A DNA stretch of 5,583 nucleotides, from the NCBI GenBank assembly GCA_035512595.1, contig DATKDU010000146.1, forward strand, positions 1 to 5,583, in the 5' to 3' direction. How positions within the stretch are numbered: position 1 is the stretch's first letter; each line of letters starts with the position of its first letter. Both the position numbers and the translations under genes were made by a program. The notes below the pieces were generated by a model that made no database searches, was not told where the DNA came from, and saw only the letters and a program-made list of their open reading frames with translations. The stretch is from DATKDU01 sp035512595. Lineage in GTDB: Bacteria; Planctomycetota; Planctomycetia; Pirellulales; Pirellulaceae. This document shows positions 1 to 4,948 of this stretch, one piece after another.

Positions 1-207
1 GCCGTCAAGATTCCGACGTCACTAAAGTGTCCGGTGTGTCCGGACGGCGGCCGGAAAAAGCTGATCAAAGTCGATCATGCCAGCGAGGTATTCGAGCCGC
101 TACCAAAAGGATGGCATGCCACCGAATACGTCCTTCAATGCGAATGCGGCTGGTCAATGCCCCTCGATCATCCGGAAGAGGCAGGCCGCCCTATCGCTCC
201 GCGGTAG
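1..207 (+). CDS. 3' end of a small zinc-ribbon-like protein (partial)
   Basis: An open frame enters from the left edge and stops at TAG 205-207, leaving 68 visible residues. Near the window start the protein reads KCPVCPDGG (two cysteines spaced C-x2-C), and about 40 residues later it reads LQCECGW (C-x-C). Two cysteine pairs separated by a short mixed segment are the usual signature of a zinc-binding ribbon, so a structural metal site is likely. The rest is mixed polar and hydrophobic sequence and does not look like a shadow frame. No start codon precedes the first cysteine pair, so the beginning lies outside the window. The gene is convergent with the next one, with a 46-bp gap. I do not recognise a specific family. 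Small zinc-ribbon proteins of this kind are frequent in phage and plasmid cargo, but that context is only inferred. Confidence 0.55.
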   Translation, partial: AVKIPTSLKCPVCPDGGRKKLIKVDHASEVFEPLPKGWHATEYVLQCECGWSMPLDHPEEAGRPIAPR

Positions 208-253
208 CCGCGATCCACGTCACTCACGTCGCGTTACCCAGTCGGCCGGTGTC

Positions 254-466
254 TCAGTCTGCCATCTCGCCGCCGTATAACTTGTCTGTCGGCAAATGCG
301 AGACGCCTTCTTCGACCTCGACAACTCGCTCTTCAGACCAGCCGCGGCGGCGTAATCGATTCACGTATTTTTCCACGCATTCTGGACGATTCGGCGCGGT
401 CTCGCACTCTTGCATGCATTCGCGAATCGCGACGGTGATTTGATCGACTTCACGTCTATCTAGCAT
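254..466 (-). CDS. 70-residue hypothetical protein, acidic and helical
   Basis: The frame runs from ATG at 466-464 to TGA at 256-254. A good Shine-Dalgarno sequence, AAGGA, lies 9 bases before the ATG, which supports both the gene and this start. The product is rich in Glu, Arg and Val, with stretches such as QITVAIRECMQEC (residues 9-21) and GWSEERVVEVEEGV (residues 42-55) that would form amphipathic helices. There is no signal peptide or membrane segment. Three cysteines (17, 21 and 30) lie in the first half, but there is no classical metal-binding pattern. I do not recognise the family and assign no function. It stands alone on the minus strand, separated from the upstream minus-strand genes by two terminator-like hairpins, so it probably has its own promoter between about 470 and 627; I could not pick one out. 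Confidence 0.6.
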   Translation of the reverse strand: MLDRREVDQITVAIRECMQECETAPNRPECVEKYVNRLRRRGWSEERVVEVEEGVSHLPTDKLYGGEMAD

Positions 467-627
467 TGGTCGTCGTCCTTACCGGCCAGACAGACGCATT
501 AACAGCAATGGGCATGCCGGGGAGTGGCGACTATTTGTCGCAGGCAAACGTCCGGCCCGGCCGCTGCTTGAGTTCTCGCGCGGTTCAATACCATCAACCG
601 AACCGGACCTTGTACCGGGTAAAAGAT

Positions 628-662
628 GAGCCCCCGGCGTTCCTGCCCCACGCTGGGGGCTC
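628..662 (-). terminator. Hairpin terminator 1 (probably bidirectional)
   Basis: A 12-bp stem with 11 Watson-Crick pairs and one G-T pair (628-639 with 651-662; left arm GAGCCCCCGGCG) closes an 11-base loop. On the minus strand the stem is followed by ATCTTTT, and on the plus strand by TTTG, so it could act in both directions. On the minus strand it lies downstream of the DUF3606 gene and would insulate the 254-466 gene from read-through. Confidence 0.6.
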
Positions 663-702
663 TTTGCTGCGCCAGCCAGCGGCGGCCGAAGATAAACAAA
701 GA

Positions 703-735
703 GAGCCCCGGCGTGGGCAGTCCGCACCGGGGCTC
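703..735 (-). terminator. Hairpin terminator 2
   Basis: The outer stem is nine perfect pairs (GAGCCCCGG 703-711 with CCGGGGCTC 727-735). After one C-A mismatch it continues for four more pairs (713-716 with 722-725). On the minus strand the stem is followed by the T-rich run TCTTTGTTTATCTT, the layout of a rho-independent terminator. It sits 37 bp past the stop codon of the DUF3606 gene, so it is well placed to end that two-gene transcript. Its sequence is an inverted relative of the hairpin at 628-662. Confidence 0.7.
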
Positions 736-772
736 CGCCCTGCGAGGTGTGGCACAGGGCACGGGTGTGCAG

Positions 773-970
773 TCAGTCGATGGGATCTTGAGCGACTGCG
801 GCGGGCGAGGCGCCAGCCTTTCCTAAATACTTGGCCAGCGCGGCTACCTCGGTGCCGACCTGTCGCACGGCCCGGCGAAGCTGTGCGTCCGTGACGCCGA
901 AGCGCCTCGACCAGAAAGCCAACTCGCGGCGATCGTTCACGTTGACTCCAGACGCTTTCCGGCCGGTCAT
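773..970 (-). CDS. DUF3606 domain small protein
   Basis: The 65-residue product matches the layout of the DUF3606 family, in which a short protein has the order N-[x]n-ELxYW-[ST]xxFGV-[ST]-xxxLxxAVxxVG. Here the segment from about residue 9 reads VNVNDRRELAFWSRRFGV and continues TDAQLRRAVRQVG, followed by the helical AALAKYL. The family is widespread in Proteobacteria and other bacteria and has no established biochemical role; the fold is expected to be small and helical. The start is ATG 970-968, with GGAG 8 bases upstream. This ATG overlaps the stop codon of the upstream minus-strand gene (ATGA), so the two are probably translationally coupled and co-transcribed. A strong minus-strand terminator follows 37 bp after the stop. 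Recognition of the family is from memory of its consensus. Confidence 0.75.
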   Translation of the reverse strand: MTGRKASGVNVNDRRELAFWSRRFGVTDAQLRRAVRQVGTEVAALAKYLGKAGASPAAVAQDPID

Positions 971-1458
971 CGAACGGACTCCGGCTCTTCCTGGTTGGCA
1001 GAGTCTTGACTGTAGCCGTCCAGCGCTTCGACGAAGGATGCCGTGACCAGAAAGCCGACCCGGCCGTACATGTAGACCGATCGGTAGTCCTCCACCCGCG
1101 CCAGCAGATGCTTGATCGGCCGCGGAATGCCCAGCCCGATCACCACATCATCTTCCTTGGGCCGGTCTTCGACGATGTAGCGGATCTCGGCCGGAGAAAG
1201 GTCGTGGCACTGCACCAGCTTAAAGTCACCGGGTTCAGGCAGGTCCACGCCCTTGCGCACAGCCAGCGGTTGCTGCACGGCGAACGGATAGCGGTTCTTC
1301 TCGCCGGGCGGGCTGCGCTCGACCGATCGGCCGCTGAACCATTCGAGAATCCGACTGTTGCCGACGGCGTGCGCTCCCAGGCGATGTGCGCGCAGCGGAA
1401 GCACGCTGGGGCCGGCGACGAAAGGGAAGCCTGCGCAGGCCCTCATCCCAGCCGCCAT
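967..1458 (-). CDS. Hypothetical protein, first gene of a two-gene operon with the DUF3606 gene
   Basis: The frame encodes up to 163 residues and ends in TGA at 969-967, overlapping the DUF3606 start by four bases (ATGA). The sequence from about residue 35 onward has the balanced composition of a real protein, for example DLSPAEIRYIVEDRP, DDVVIGLGIPRPIKHLLARVEDY and YGRVGFLVTASFVEALDG. The opposite-strand frame is full of Arg, His and Gln and looks like its shadow. The last 15 residues are acidic and probably disordered. There is no clear signal peptide or membrane helix. The start is uncertain: ATG 1458-1456 and ATG 1446-1444 are both possible and neither has a convincing Shine-Dalgarno sequence. 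The first overlaps the ATG of the divergent plus-strand gene. I do not recognise the family. Confidence 0.6.
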   Translation of the reverse strand: MAAGMRACAGFPFVAGPSVLPLRAHRLGAHAVGNSRILEWFSGRSVERSPPGEKNRYPFAVQQPLAVRKGVDLPEPGDFKLVQCHDLSPAEIRYIVEDRPKEDDVVIGLGIPRPIKHLLARVEDYRSVYMYGRVGFLVTASFVEALDGYSQDSANQEEPESVR

Positions 1459-1822
1459 GAACGACGAAGTGCGTCGTCCTGTATGGCATTCTCCGAGTCA
1501 GGCTGCATCTTGGTGCCGCCAACATGCCCATTGTCCGGAGGCGCCCGTGATTGCATTCCATGGCAACGAAGTTCTGCTGGCCTGGCCAGAAGGGGGCGAG
1601 TTGGCTGAAGTGCCGCTGGAATCAATCGGCGAGGCGCTGGCAGTGCGGATCACCGAGAGTGAACTGATCATTTATGGTCCGGACCTGGCCGTCATCGCCT
1701 GCCATCCTCTGTTGCCCCGCACGACGACGGCCGCGCGAAGTGAGCAGCCGGCACATCGGCCCCGTGAGGAGCTGACAAACGCCATCTCCTCGTCGATCAT
1801 CCGCCAAGCCAGTTCCCGATGA
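1457..1822 (+). CDS. Hypothetical protein with a transposon-derived 3' end
   Basis: From ATG 1457 the frame encodes about 121 residues. Residues 1 to about 90 look like real protein: an N-terminal segment with Trp, Cys and His (MNDEVRRPVWHSPSQAASWC), then alternating hydrophobic strands such as APVIAFHGNEVLLAWP, LAVRITESELIIYG and DLAVIACHPL, suggesting a small beta-rich domain. I do not recognise the family. The last 17 codons before TGA 1820-1822 are the antisense strand of a transposase fragment (1771-1878), so the original C-terminus has been replaced or the gene truncated. The frame is open upstream to 1358, but that part is antisense to the neighbouring minus-strand gene. There is no Shine-Dalgarno sequence before ATG 1457, so the start is tentative. 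Confidence 0.5.
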   Translation: MNDEVRRPVWHSPSQAASWCRQHAHCPEAPVIAFHGNEVLLAWPEGGELAEVPLESIGEALAVRITESELIIYGPDLAVIACHPLLPRTTTAARSEQPAHRPREELTNAISSSIIRQASSR

Positions 1823-1878
1823 CGAATCTCCGGATGCTCTCGGGCGTAGGTGATCACTGCTGCTCGCTCCTCGGGCAT
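1771..1878 (-). pseudogene. Fragment of an IS3-type (rve) transposase, helix-turn-helix part
   Basis: Read on the minus strand from ATG 1878-1876, 36 codons give MPEERAAVITYAREHPEIR followed by HRELAWRMIDEEMAFVS. This is the segment just before the integrase catalytic core in IS3-type OrfB transposases, where an HTH region reads approximately YAREHPELRHRELAWRMVDE and leads into SPSTVYRIL. Here the similarity stops abruptly after FVS at 1771, and the frame continues as antisense of the plus-strand hypothetical gene. The catalytic DDE residues and the rest of both ends are absent, so this is a dead remnant, not a functional element. Its 5' side abuts the palindrome at 1879-1901. Family recognition is from memory, and the IS group is uncertain. 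Confidence 0.65.
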
Positions 1879-1901
1879 GTACACTCGCGGAGCGAGTGTA
1901 C
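1879..1901. repeat. Palindrome, ACTCGC-GGA-GCGAGT type (left copy)
   Basis: A perfect inverted repeat has 10-bp arms (1879-1888 and 1892-1901) around the loop GGA. The same hairpin recurs at 2995-3015. In both places it is followed by the related string AC(T/C)ACATT, so both copies have the same orientation. It starts directly at the transposase fragment. Confidence 0.85.
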
Positions 1902-1910
1902 TACATTCCT

Positions 1911-2015
1911 CGTTCCCACGCTCTGCGTGGAAACGCACCCGGCGACGTTCTGCGTCGTGATGCGGGACGCGGAGCGTCCCCGCTCGTGTTCCCACGCTCT
2001 GCGTGGAAACAAGTG
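1911..2015 (+). repeat. Multi-hairpin intergenic repeat, copy A
   Basis: About 105 bp match 2862-2966 at a constant offset of 951 bp, with only a handful of differences. The unit is a chain of four short stem-loops, each with a 3-base loop: 1912-1934 (CCACGC-TCT-GCGTGG core), 1943-1957 (CGACGT-TCT-GCGTCG), 1964-1980 (GGGACGC-GGA-GCGTCCC) and 1988-2010 (CCACGC-TCT-GCGTGG core again). All stems share an inner CGC/GCG clamp, apart from one T-G wobble in the second. The first and last hairpins are identical to each other over 23 bases. Such short palindromic units resemble REP/MITE-type elements. No reading frame is conserved. Confidence 0.85.
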
Positions 2016-2035
2016 GCAAGCACTTCATGCCGCGG

Positions 2036-2065
2036 TTGTCCACCGGGCTGCGCGAGTGGTAAACT
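2036..2065 (+). promoter_or_regulatory. Weak sigma-70-like promoter candidate for the CHAP gene
   Basis: TTGTCC at 2036-2041 and TAAACT at 2060-2065 are separated by 18 bases. Each matches four of six positions of the housekeeping consensus. A transcript from here would have a leader of about 100 bases before the CHAP start and would begin just past repeat copy A. Planctomycete promoters are poorly described, so this is a guess. Confidence 0.25.
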
Positions 2066-2170
2066 GCGCGTCGGTTACGGCCAGCGCCCCGACTCCGTTT
2101 CCGTGGTCCGAGCCCGTCCAGCGTCGCTCGGAGAGCGTCCTTTCCATCCGCGAAGTGGAGGAGACCCATC

Positions 2171-2845
2171 ATGACGGCCAATTCCCTACCGTCCTTTCGC
2201 CAATCGATCCTGAAGCATGGCGAGCAGTGGTGCCAGCGCATTCCCGGCGGCTACCGAAAAGTCCGCGATGAGCGCGGGGTGGAGATCAATGAGCTGGTGG
2301 GGGGGAGCTACATCGTCGAAGTCTTCAAGACTGCCTCGGGCGATCCTCCGAGCGCCGTCTCCGCCTGGTCGCGGCAGGCGGAGAAGGCGCTGCGCTGTGG
2401 TTTTTGGATCCGGCAAAATCCGGCGACCTTCAAGAGCGATGGAGAAATCGAAAAAGTCGAGAACGCGGGGATCGATCCCAGGTACTTCACCGCCAACAAA
2501 GACCACGGCTTCAAGTGGTGCGGCCTGTTCGCCACGACCGTTCTGAAGTCCGCCGGCTGGGACGTGCAGTGGAAGGACCGGCAGATGCAGTTCGGCATCT
2601 ACGAGGACGTGCAAAAAGTCCGCTTCGACATGCCAGCCTGGAAGACGACCACTCCCGAGCCGGGGGACGTGGCGATCAAGAAAGGGGGGAGCCAGCACCA
2701 CATGGTGATTGCCGAGGTGACCGAGAACGATTCGTTCTGGGTCATTGAAGGGAACATGGGCGCGCCCCGGCCGGTCTGGTGCCGGGAGCGCAAGCTCAGC
2801 AAGGCCGAGCTGGAGATTTTGTACAAGCTGCCGGCGGAGGTGTGA
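2171..2845 (+). CDS. CHAP-like cysteine amidohydrolase/peptidase
   Basis: The 224-residue product starts at ATG 2171, with a strong GGAGGAG Shine-Dalgarno sequence 7 bases upstream. The C-terminal half has the order of a CHAP (papain-like, NlpC/P60-related) domain. Residues 115-123 (KWCGLFATT) carry the likely nucleophile Cys117 at the start of a helix. PEPGDVAIKKG (163-172) is the usual strand before the histidine. QHHMVIAEV (175-183) carries the catalytic His, and FWVIEGN (189-195) carries a plausible third residue, Glu193 or Asn195. CHAP enzymes cleave amide bonds, typically in peptidoglycan or glutathionylspermidine. The N-terminal 100 residues are not recognised. There is no signal peptide, so it may be cytoplasmic, or released by lysis as for phage endolysins. 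It lies between two direct copies of a hairpin repeat and is convergent with the sulfatase gene. Confidence 0.75.
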   Translation: MTANSLPSFRQSILKHGEQWCQRIPGGYRKVRDERGVEINELVGGSYIVEVFKTASGDPPSAVSAWSRQAEKALRCGFWIRQNPATFKSDGEIEKVENAGIDPRYFTANKDHGFKWCGLFATTVLKSAGWDVQWKDRQMQFGIYEDVQKVRFDMPAWKTTTPEPGDVAIKKGGSQHHMVIAEVTENDSFWVIEGNMGAPRPVWCRERKLSKAELEILYKLPAEV

Positions 2846-2861
2846 GCGCGATTGTTTTTCT

Positions 2862-2966
2862 CGCTCCCACGCTCTGCGTGGAAACGCACCCGGCGACGCT
2901 CTGCGTCGTGATGCGGGACGCGGAGCGTTCCCGCTCGTGTTCCCACGCAGAGCGTGGGAACAAGTG
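2862..2966 (+). repeat. Multi-hairpin intergenic repeat, copy B
   Basis: This is the second copy of the repeat at 1911-2015, in the same orientation, lying in the 176-bp gap between the convergent CHAP and sulfatase genes. Its stem-loops are 2863-2885, 2894-2908 (CGACGC-TCT-GCGTCG, a perfect stem here), 2915-2931 (GGGACGC-GGA-GCGTTCC) and 2939-2961. The last is a perfect 10-bp palindrome with loop AGA, whereas copy A has loop TCT and one mismatch. A run of six T follows at 2976-2981, so this hairpin could also help end the CHAP transcript. Confidence 0.85.
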
Positions 2967-2994
2967 CGGTCGAGCTTTTTTCTGCGTCCTCTTA

Positions 2995-3015
2995 TGCACT
3001 CGCGGAGCGAGTGCA
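2995..3015. repeat. Palindrome, ACTCGC-GGA-GCGAGT type (right copy)
   Basis: A perfect 9-bp inverted repeat (2995-3003 and 3007-3015) surrounds the loop GGA. It matches the palindrome at 1879-1901 except for compensating outer bases (GC pairs here where the other copy has TA), so pairing is conserved while sequence changes. It sits 6 bp beyond the stop codon of the sulfatase gene and may protect or end that transcript, though no T run follows on the minus strand. Confidence 0.8.
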
Positions 3016-3021
3016 CCACAT

Positions 3022-4395
3022 TTAATAATCCCGAAACGGCCCCCGCGGCTCGGCGGCATCCATTTCCTTCTTCCAAGCGGCAAAGCGGGCTTTGATCTGG
3101 GCCAGCAGCTCCGGCTGCTCGGCCGACAGGTCGCGCTCCTCGCCGAGGTCGCTGGACAGATCAAACAGGCCGCCGCCGCGCTCGGCAGCGACCCACTTGT
3201 AGTTGCCGACGCGGGCCGCCTTGTCGAGCCGCCGCTCCCAAAACATCTCGTCCCGCGGCGAATGCTTCTCGCCGCGGAGAACGGCCGTCATATCGATGCC
3301 GTCGAGCGTGACGTTCTCCGGCGGCTGCGCGCCGGCGGCGGCAACGAGGGTCGGAAAAACTTCCAGCGTCGTCAAAAACTCGTCGCACACGTTCCCCGCC
3401 GGCAATCTGCCGGGCCAGCGGACGATTGCCGGCACGCGCAGCCCCCCTTCCCACATCGACGCCTTCTTGCCGCGCAAGGGCCCGTTGTCCGCCGGCCCGC
3501 CGCCGCCGTTGTCGGAATGGAAGATGACGAGCGTGTTCTCCTCCAGCTTCAGCTCGCGGAGCGTGTCGAGCAATTCGCCAATCGCATCGTCCATCCGCGT
3601 CACCATCCCCATGTACTTCGTCCGGTTCTGCTTGGGATCGTGAATTGGGTAGCGGTCTTTCAGCACGTCGTCCGGGACCTGGCAGGAATCTCTTTCCAGG
3701 TTTGATGCGGAGTGCGGCGCGTTGGGGGCGAAGTACAGAAAGAACGGCTGGCCCGCGTGCTGCTTGACGAACGCCAGCGCCTCGCGTCGGAAGAGGTCGG
3801 TCGCGTACCCTTCCTCCTTGATCCGCTCCGTGCCGCGGAACATGGAGGGAATGCCGTACCGCTCGTGGGTCCAGTAGTCGATGCCGGTGTTGGCAAAGCC
3901 GTAGAACGAATCGAAGTCGCGGCTCGTCGGCAAAAAGCGTTTGGCCCGGCCGCTGTCCCATTTGCCGACCATGCCGGTGGCGTAACCGGCCTTCTTCAGC
4001 ACGTCGGCGATCGTCACCTCGCGGCGGTCGAGGCCGAGGGTCATTTCCGGCGAGAGGGCGTACTCGACCTCGGTGAACTTGTGGCCGTAGTTGATCATGT
4101 CGTTGCGGATCATGTCATACAGGCCATTGCGCTGCGGATAGCGGCCGGTCAGCAAGCTCCCCCGCGACGGCGTGCAGGCGGGCCACGTAACGTAAAAGCT
4201 CGTCAGCTTGACCCCATCCTTGGCCAGCCGGTCGAGCTGCGGCGTTTGAATTTCATCGCCGCCGAAGCAGCCCAAGTCGCGATATCCTTGATCGTCGCTG
4301 ACGATGTAGACGATGTTGGGCGGCCGCGAGTCTTGGGCAGTGCTGACCGCCGCCACTAATCCGCAGGAAATAAGAAGAATCGAGAGGCGAATCAT
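3022..4395 (-). CDS. Secreted type I (FGly-dependent) sulfatase
   Basis: The 457-residue protein hydrolyses sulfate esters, probably on an external polysaccharide or glycoconjugate. Residues 1-20 form a signal peptide with likely cleavage at STA|QDS; LISC at 8-11 looks like a lipobox but lies too close to the N-terminus. Metal ligands are Asp34-Asp35 (SDDQGYRDLG) and Asp295-Asn296 (HSDNGGGG). The formylglycine motif CTPSR is at 74-78, so an FGly-generating enzyme must exist elsewhere. Lys145, His228 (APNAPHS) and Lys310 (LRGKK) match arylsulfatase active-site positions. The usual GKWH is GKWD here (Asp147). The C-terminal subdomain (FDLSSDLGEERDLS, 411-424) is typical and length is normal, so the gene is full length. 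The ATG at 4395 has no Shine-Dalgarno sequence but overlaps the upstream arsC' stop (ATGA). Confidence 0.93.
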   Translation of the reverse strand: MIRLSILLISCGLVAAVSTAQDSRPPNIVYIVSDDQGYRDLGCFGGDEIQTPQLDRLAKDGVKLTSFYVTWPACTPSRGSLLTGRYPQRNGLYDMIRNDMINYGHKFTEVEYALSPEMTLGLDRREVTIADVLKKAGYATGMVGKWDSGRAKRFLPTSRDFDSFYGFANTGIDYWTHERYGIPSMFRGTERIKEEGYATDLFRREALAFVKQHAGQPFFLYFAPNAPHSASNLERDSCQVPDDVLKDRYPIHDPKQNRTKYMGMVTRMDDAIGELLDTLRELKLEENTLVIFHSDNGGGGPADNGPLRGKKASMWEGGLRVPAIVRWPGRLPAGNVCDEFLTTLEVFPTLVAAAGAQPPENVTLDGIDMTAVLRGEKHSPRDEMFWERRLDKAARVGNYKWVAAERGGGLFDLSSDLGEERDLSAEQPELLAQIKARFAAWKKEMDAAEPRGPFRDY

Positions 4396-4715
4396 GATTG
4401 AAAGCTAGAAATCAGAGGTCGGAAACCGGAGCGCGCTTGCTGCCGCTGGACGCGGTTGACGTAGATTCCCAGGCCGACGCTGATCACCAGGTCCAGCGGT
4501 ACATCGGCAAGCGAACTCGCCAGTTTGGACGATTGCCCTGTGATATCGACGCCGGTCTCCTGCATGACGCGCACCGCGTTGGCATTCATGCCATGTGCTT
4601 CGATTCCGGCGGAATGGGGTTCGATGCAATCACCAAGAAGGTGATGCGCCCAGCCCTCCGCCATTTGGCTGCGGCAAGAATTGCCCGTGCAGAGAAAGAG
4701 CACCCTTGACTTCAT
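4392..4715 (-). pseudogene. arsC: Arsenate reductase, thioredoxin-coupled (LMW-phosphatase fold), 3'-truncated
   Basis: From ATG 4715-4713 the first 80 residues are a clear ArsC: MKSRVLFLCTGNSCRSQMAE with the CX5R phosphate loop (Cys9 to Arg15), then SAGIEAHGMNANAVRVMQETGVDITGQSSK in the family order, ending DLVISV. The family then continues with C-G-[x]n-C-P-x-F-P, which provides the two resolving cysteines. Here similarity stops exactly at that point (position 4476), and 27 unrelated residues follow to TGA 4394-4392. Lacking both resolving cysteines and the C-terminal helices, it cannot complete the thioredoxin-linked cycle that reduces arsenate to arsenite. The start is supported by AAGG upstream and by the ATGA overlap with the thioredoxin-like frame. 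The stop overlaps the sulfatase ATG in the same way. Confidence 0.88.
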
Positions 4716-4948
4716 GACGGCCTTTCTGTCAAACAATTTCGATCCAGCGCGACCGGTTCGTTCACGAGCAGCGCTCGCAGTTCCGCCGGCGTCGCAATCC
4801 GTCCCGCGATGACCACCTTGCCGTCGATGGCCAGCGCGGGAAAGCGTCGTTCCAGTTTATGGACCGAGTGATCGCCATCGACGCCGTGAGCAAGCGGCTG
4901 CCAACCATGTCGGAGCTTGCCGCCGCGACAGTGGCGCCTGCTCGGCAC
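4712..4948 (-). pseudogene. C-terminal piece of a small thioredoxin-like protein
   Basis: The frame stops at TGA 4714-4712, overlapping the arsC ATG by four bases, which is a typical operon junction. The recognisable part, about 4720-4865, reads FPALAIDGKVVIAGRIATPAEL followed by RALL. It matches the C-terminal half of small thioredoxin-fold proteins (the cis-proline PAL strand, then a DGKVV hairpin and a helix) that are commonly encoded beside arsC. The N-terminal half with the CxxC redox motif is missing: upstream codons give unrelated Arg/His/Gly-rich sequence and run into the opposite-strand gene starting near 4917. The only in-frame start upstream is a GTG at 4948 with no ribosome binding site. 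A 5' deletion by rearrangement is the simplest reading; a frameshift is an alternative. Confidence 0.6.

Larger units (their letters stand above)
467..772. other. Non-coding gap carrying hairpins
   Basis: No convincing gene is present between the 70-residue hypothetical gene and the DUF3606 gene. The stretch contains a small perfect stem (GCGAC, loop TATTT, GTCGC) at 527-541 and two strong mirror-image hairpins at 628-662 and 703-735, listed separately. Open frames crossing it on both strands are rich in Arg, Pro and Gly, lack ribosome binding sites, and read straight through the hairpins. The leader and promoter of the 254-466 gene should lie here. Confidence 0.5.

Noticed and set aside
466..894. 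Plus-strand frame of 142 codons across the terminators
   Set aside because: It reads through both strong hairpins, lacks a ribosome binding site and has low-complexity Arg/Pro composition.
1006..1608. Plus-strand frame of 200 codons opposite the minus-strand hypothetical gene
   Set aside because: The opposite frame has better protein composition, an ATGA link to the DUF3606 gene and a terminator downstream. This frame is rich in Arg, His and Gln and has no support.
1879..3015. CRISPR array interpretation of the hairpin repeats
   Set aside because: There are only two long copies 951 bp apart with a gene between them, no regular short spacers and no cas genes.
2186..3076. Long minus-strand frame of 296 codons opposite the CHAP gene
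   Set aside because: It is antisense to the CHAP gene, runs through the hairpin repeat, has shadow-type composition rich in Arg, Pro and Leu, and has no ribosome binding site.
2779..3705. Long plus-strand frame of 308 codons opposite the sulfatase
   Set aside because: It crosses the CHAP stop, the whole repeat copy B and the sulfatase 3' half, and is rich in Arg, Ala and His. It is a shadow of the GC-rich sulfatase frame.
4396..4440. Weakly repeated TTTC/GATTTC-like sequence between the arsC breakpoint and the sulfatase start
   Set aside because: Two adjacent 14-base units match at only about half of their positions, so a tandem repeat or promoter cannot be claimed.
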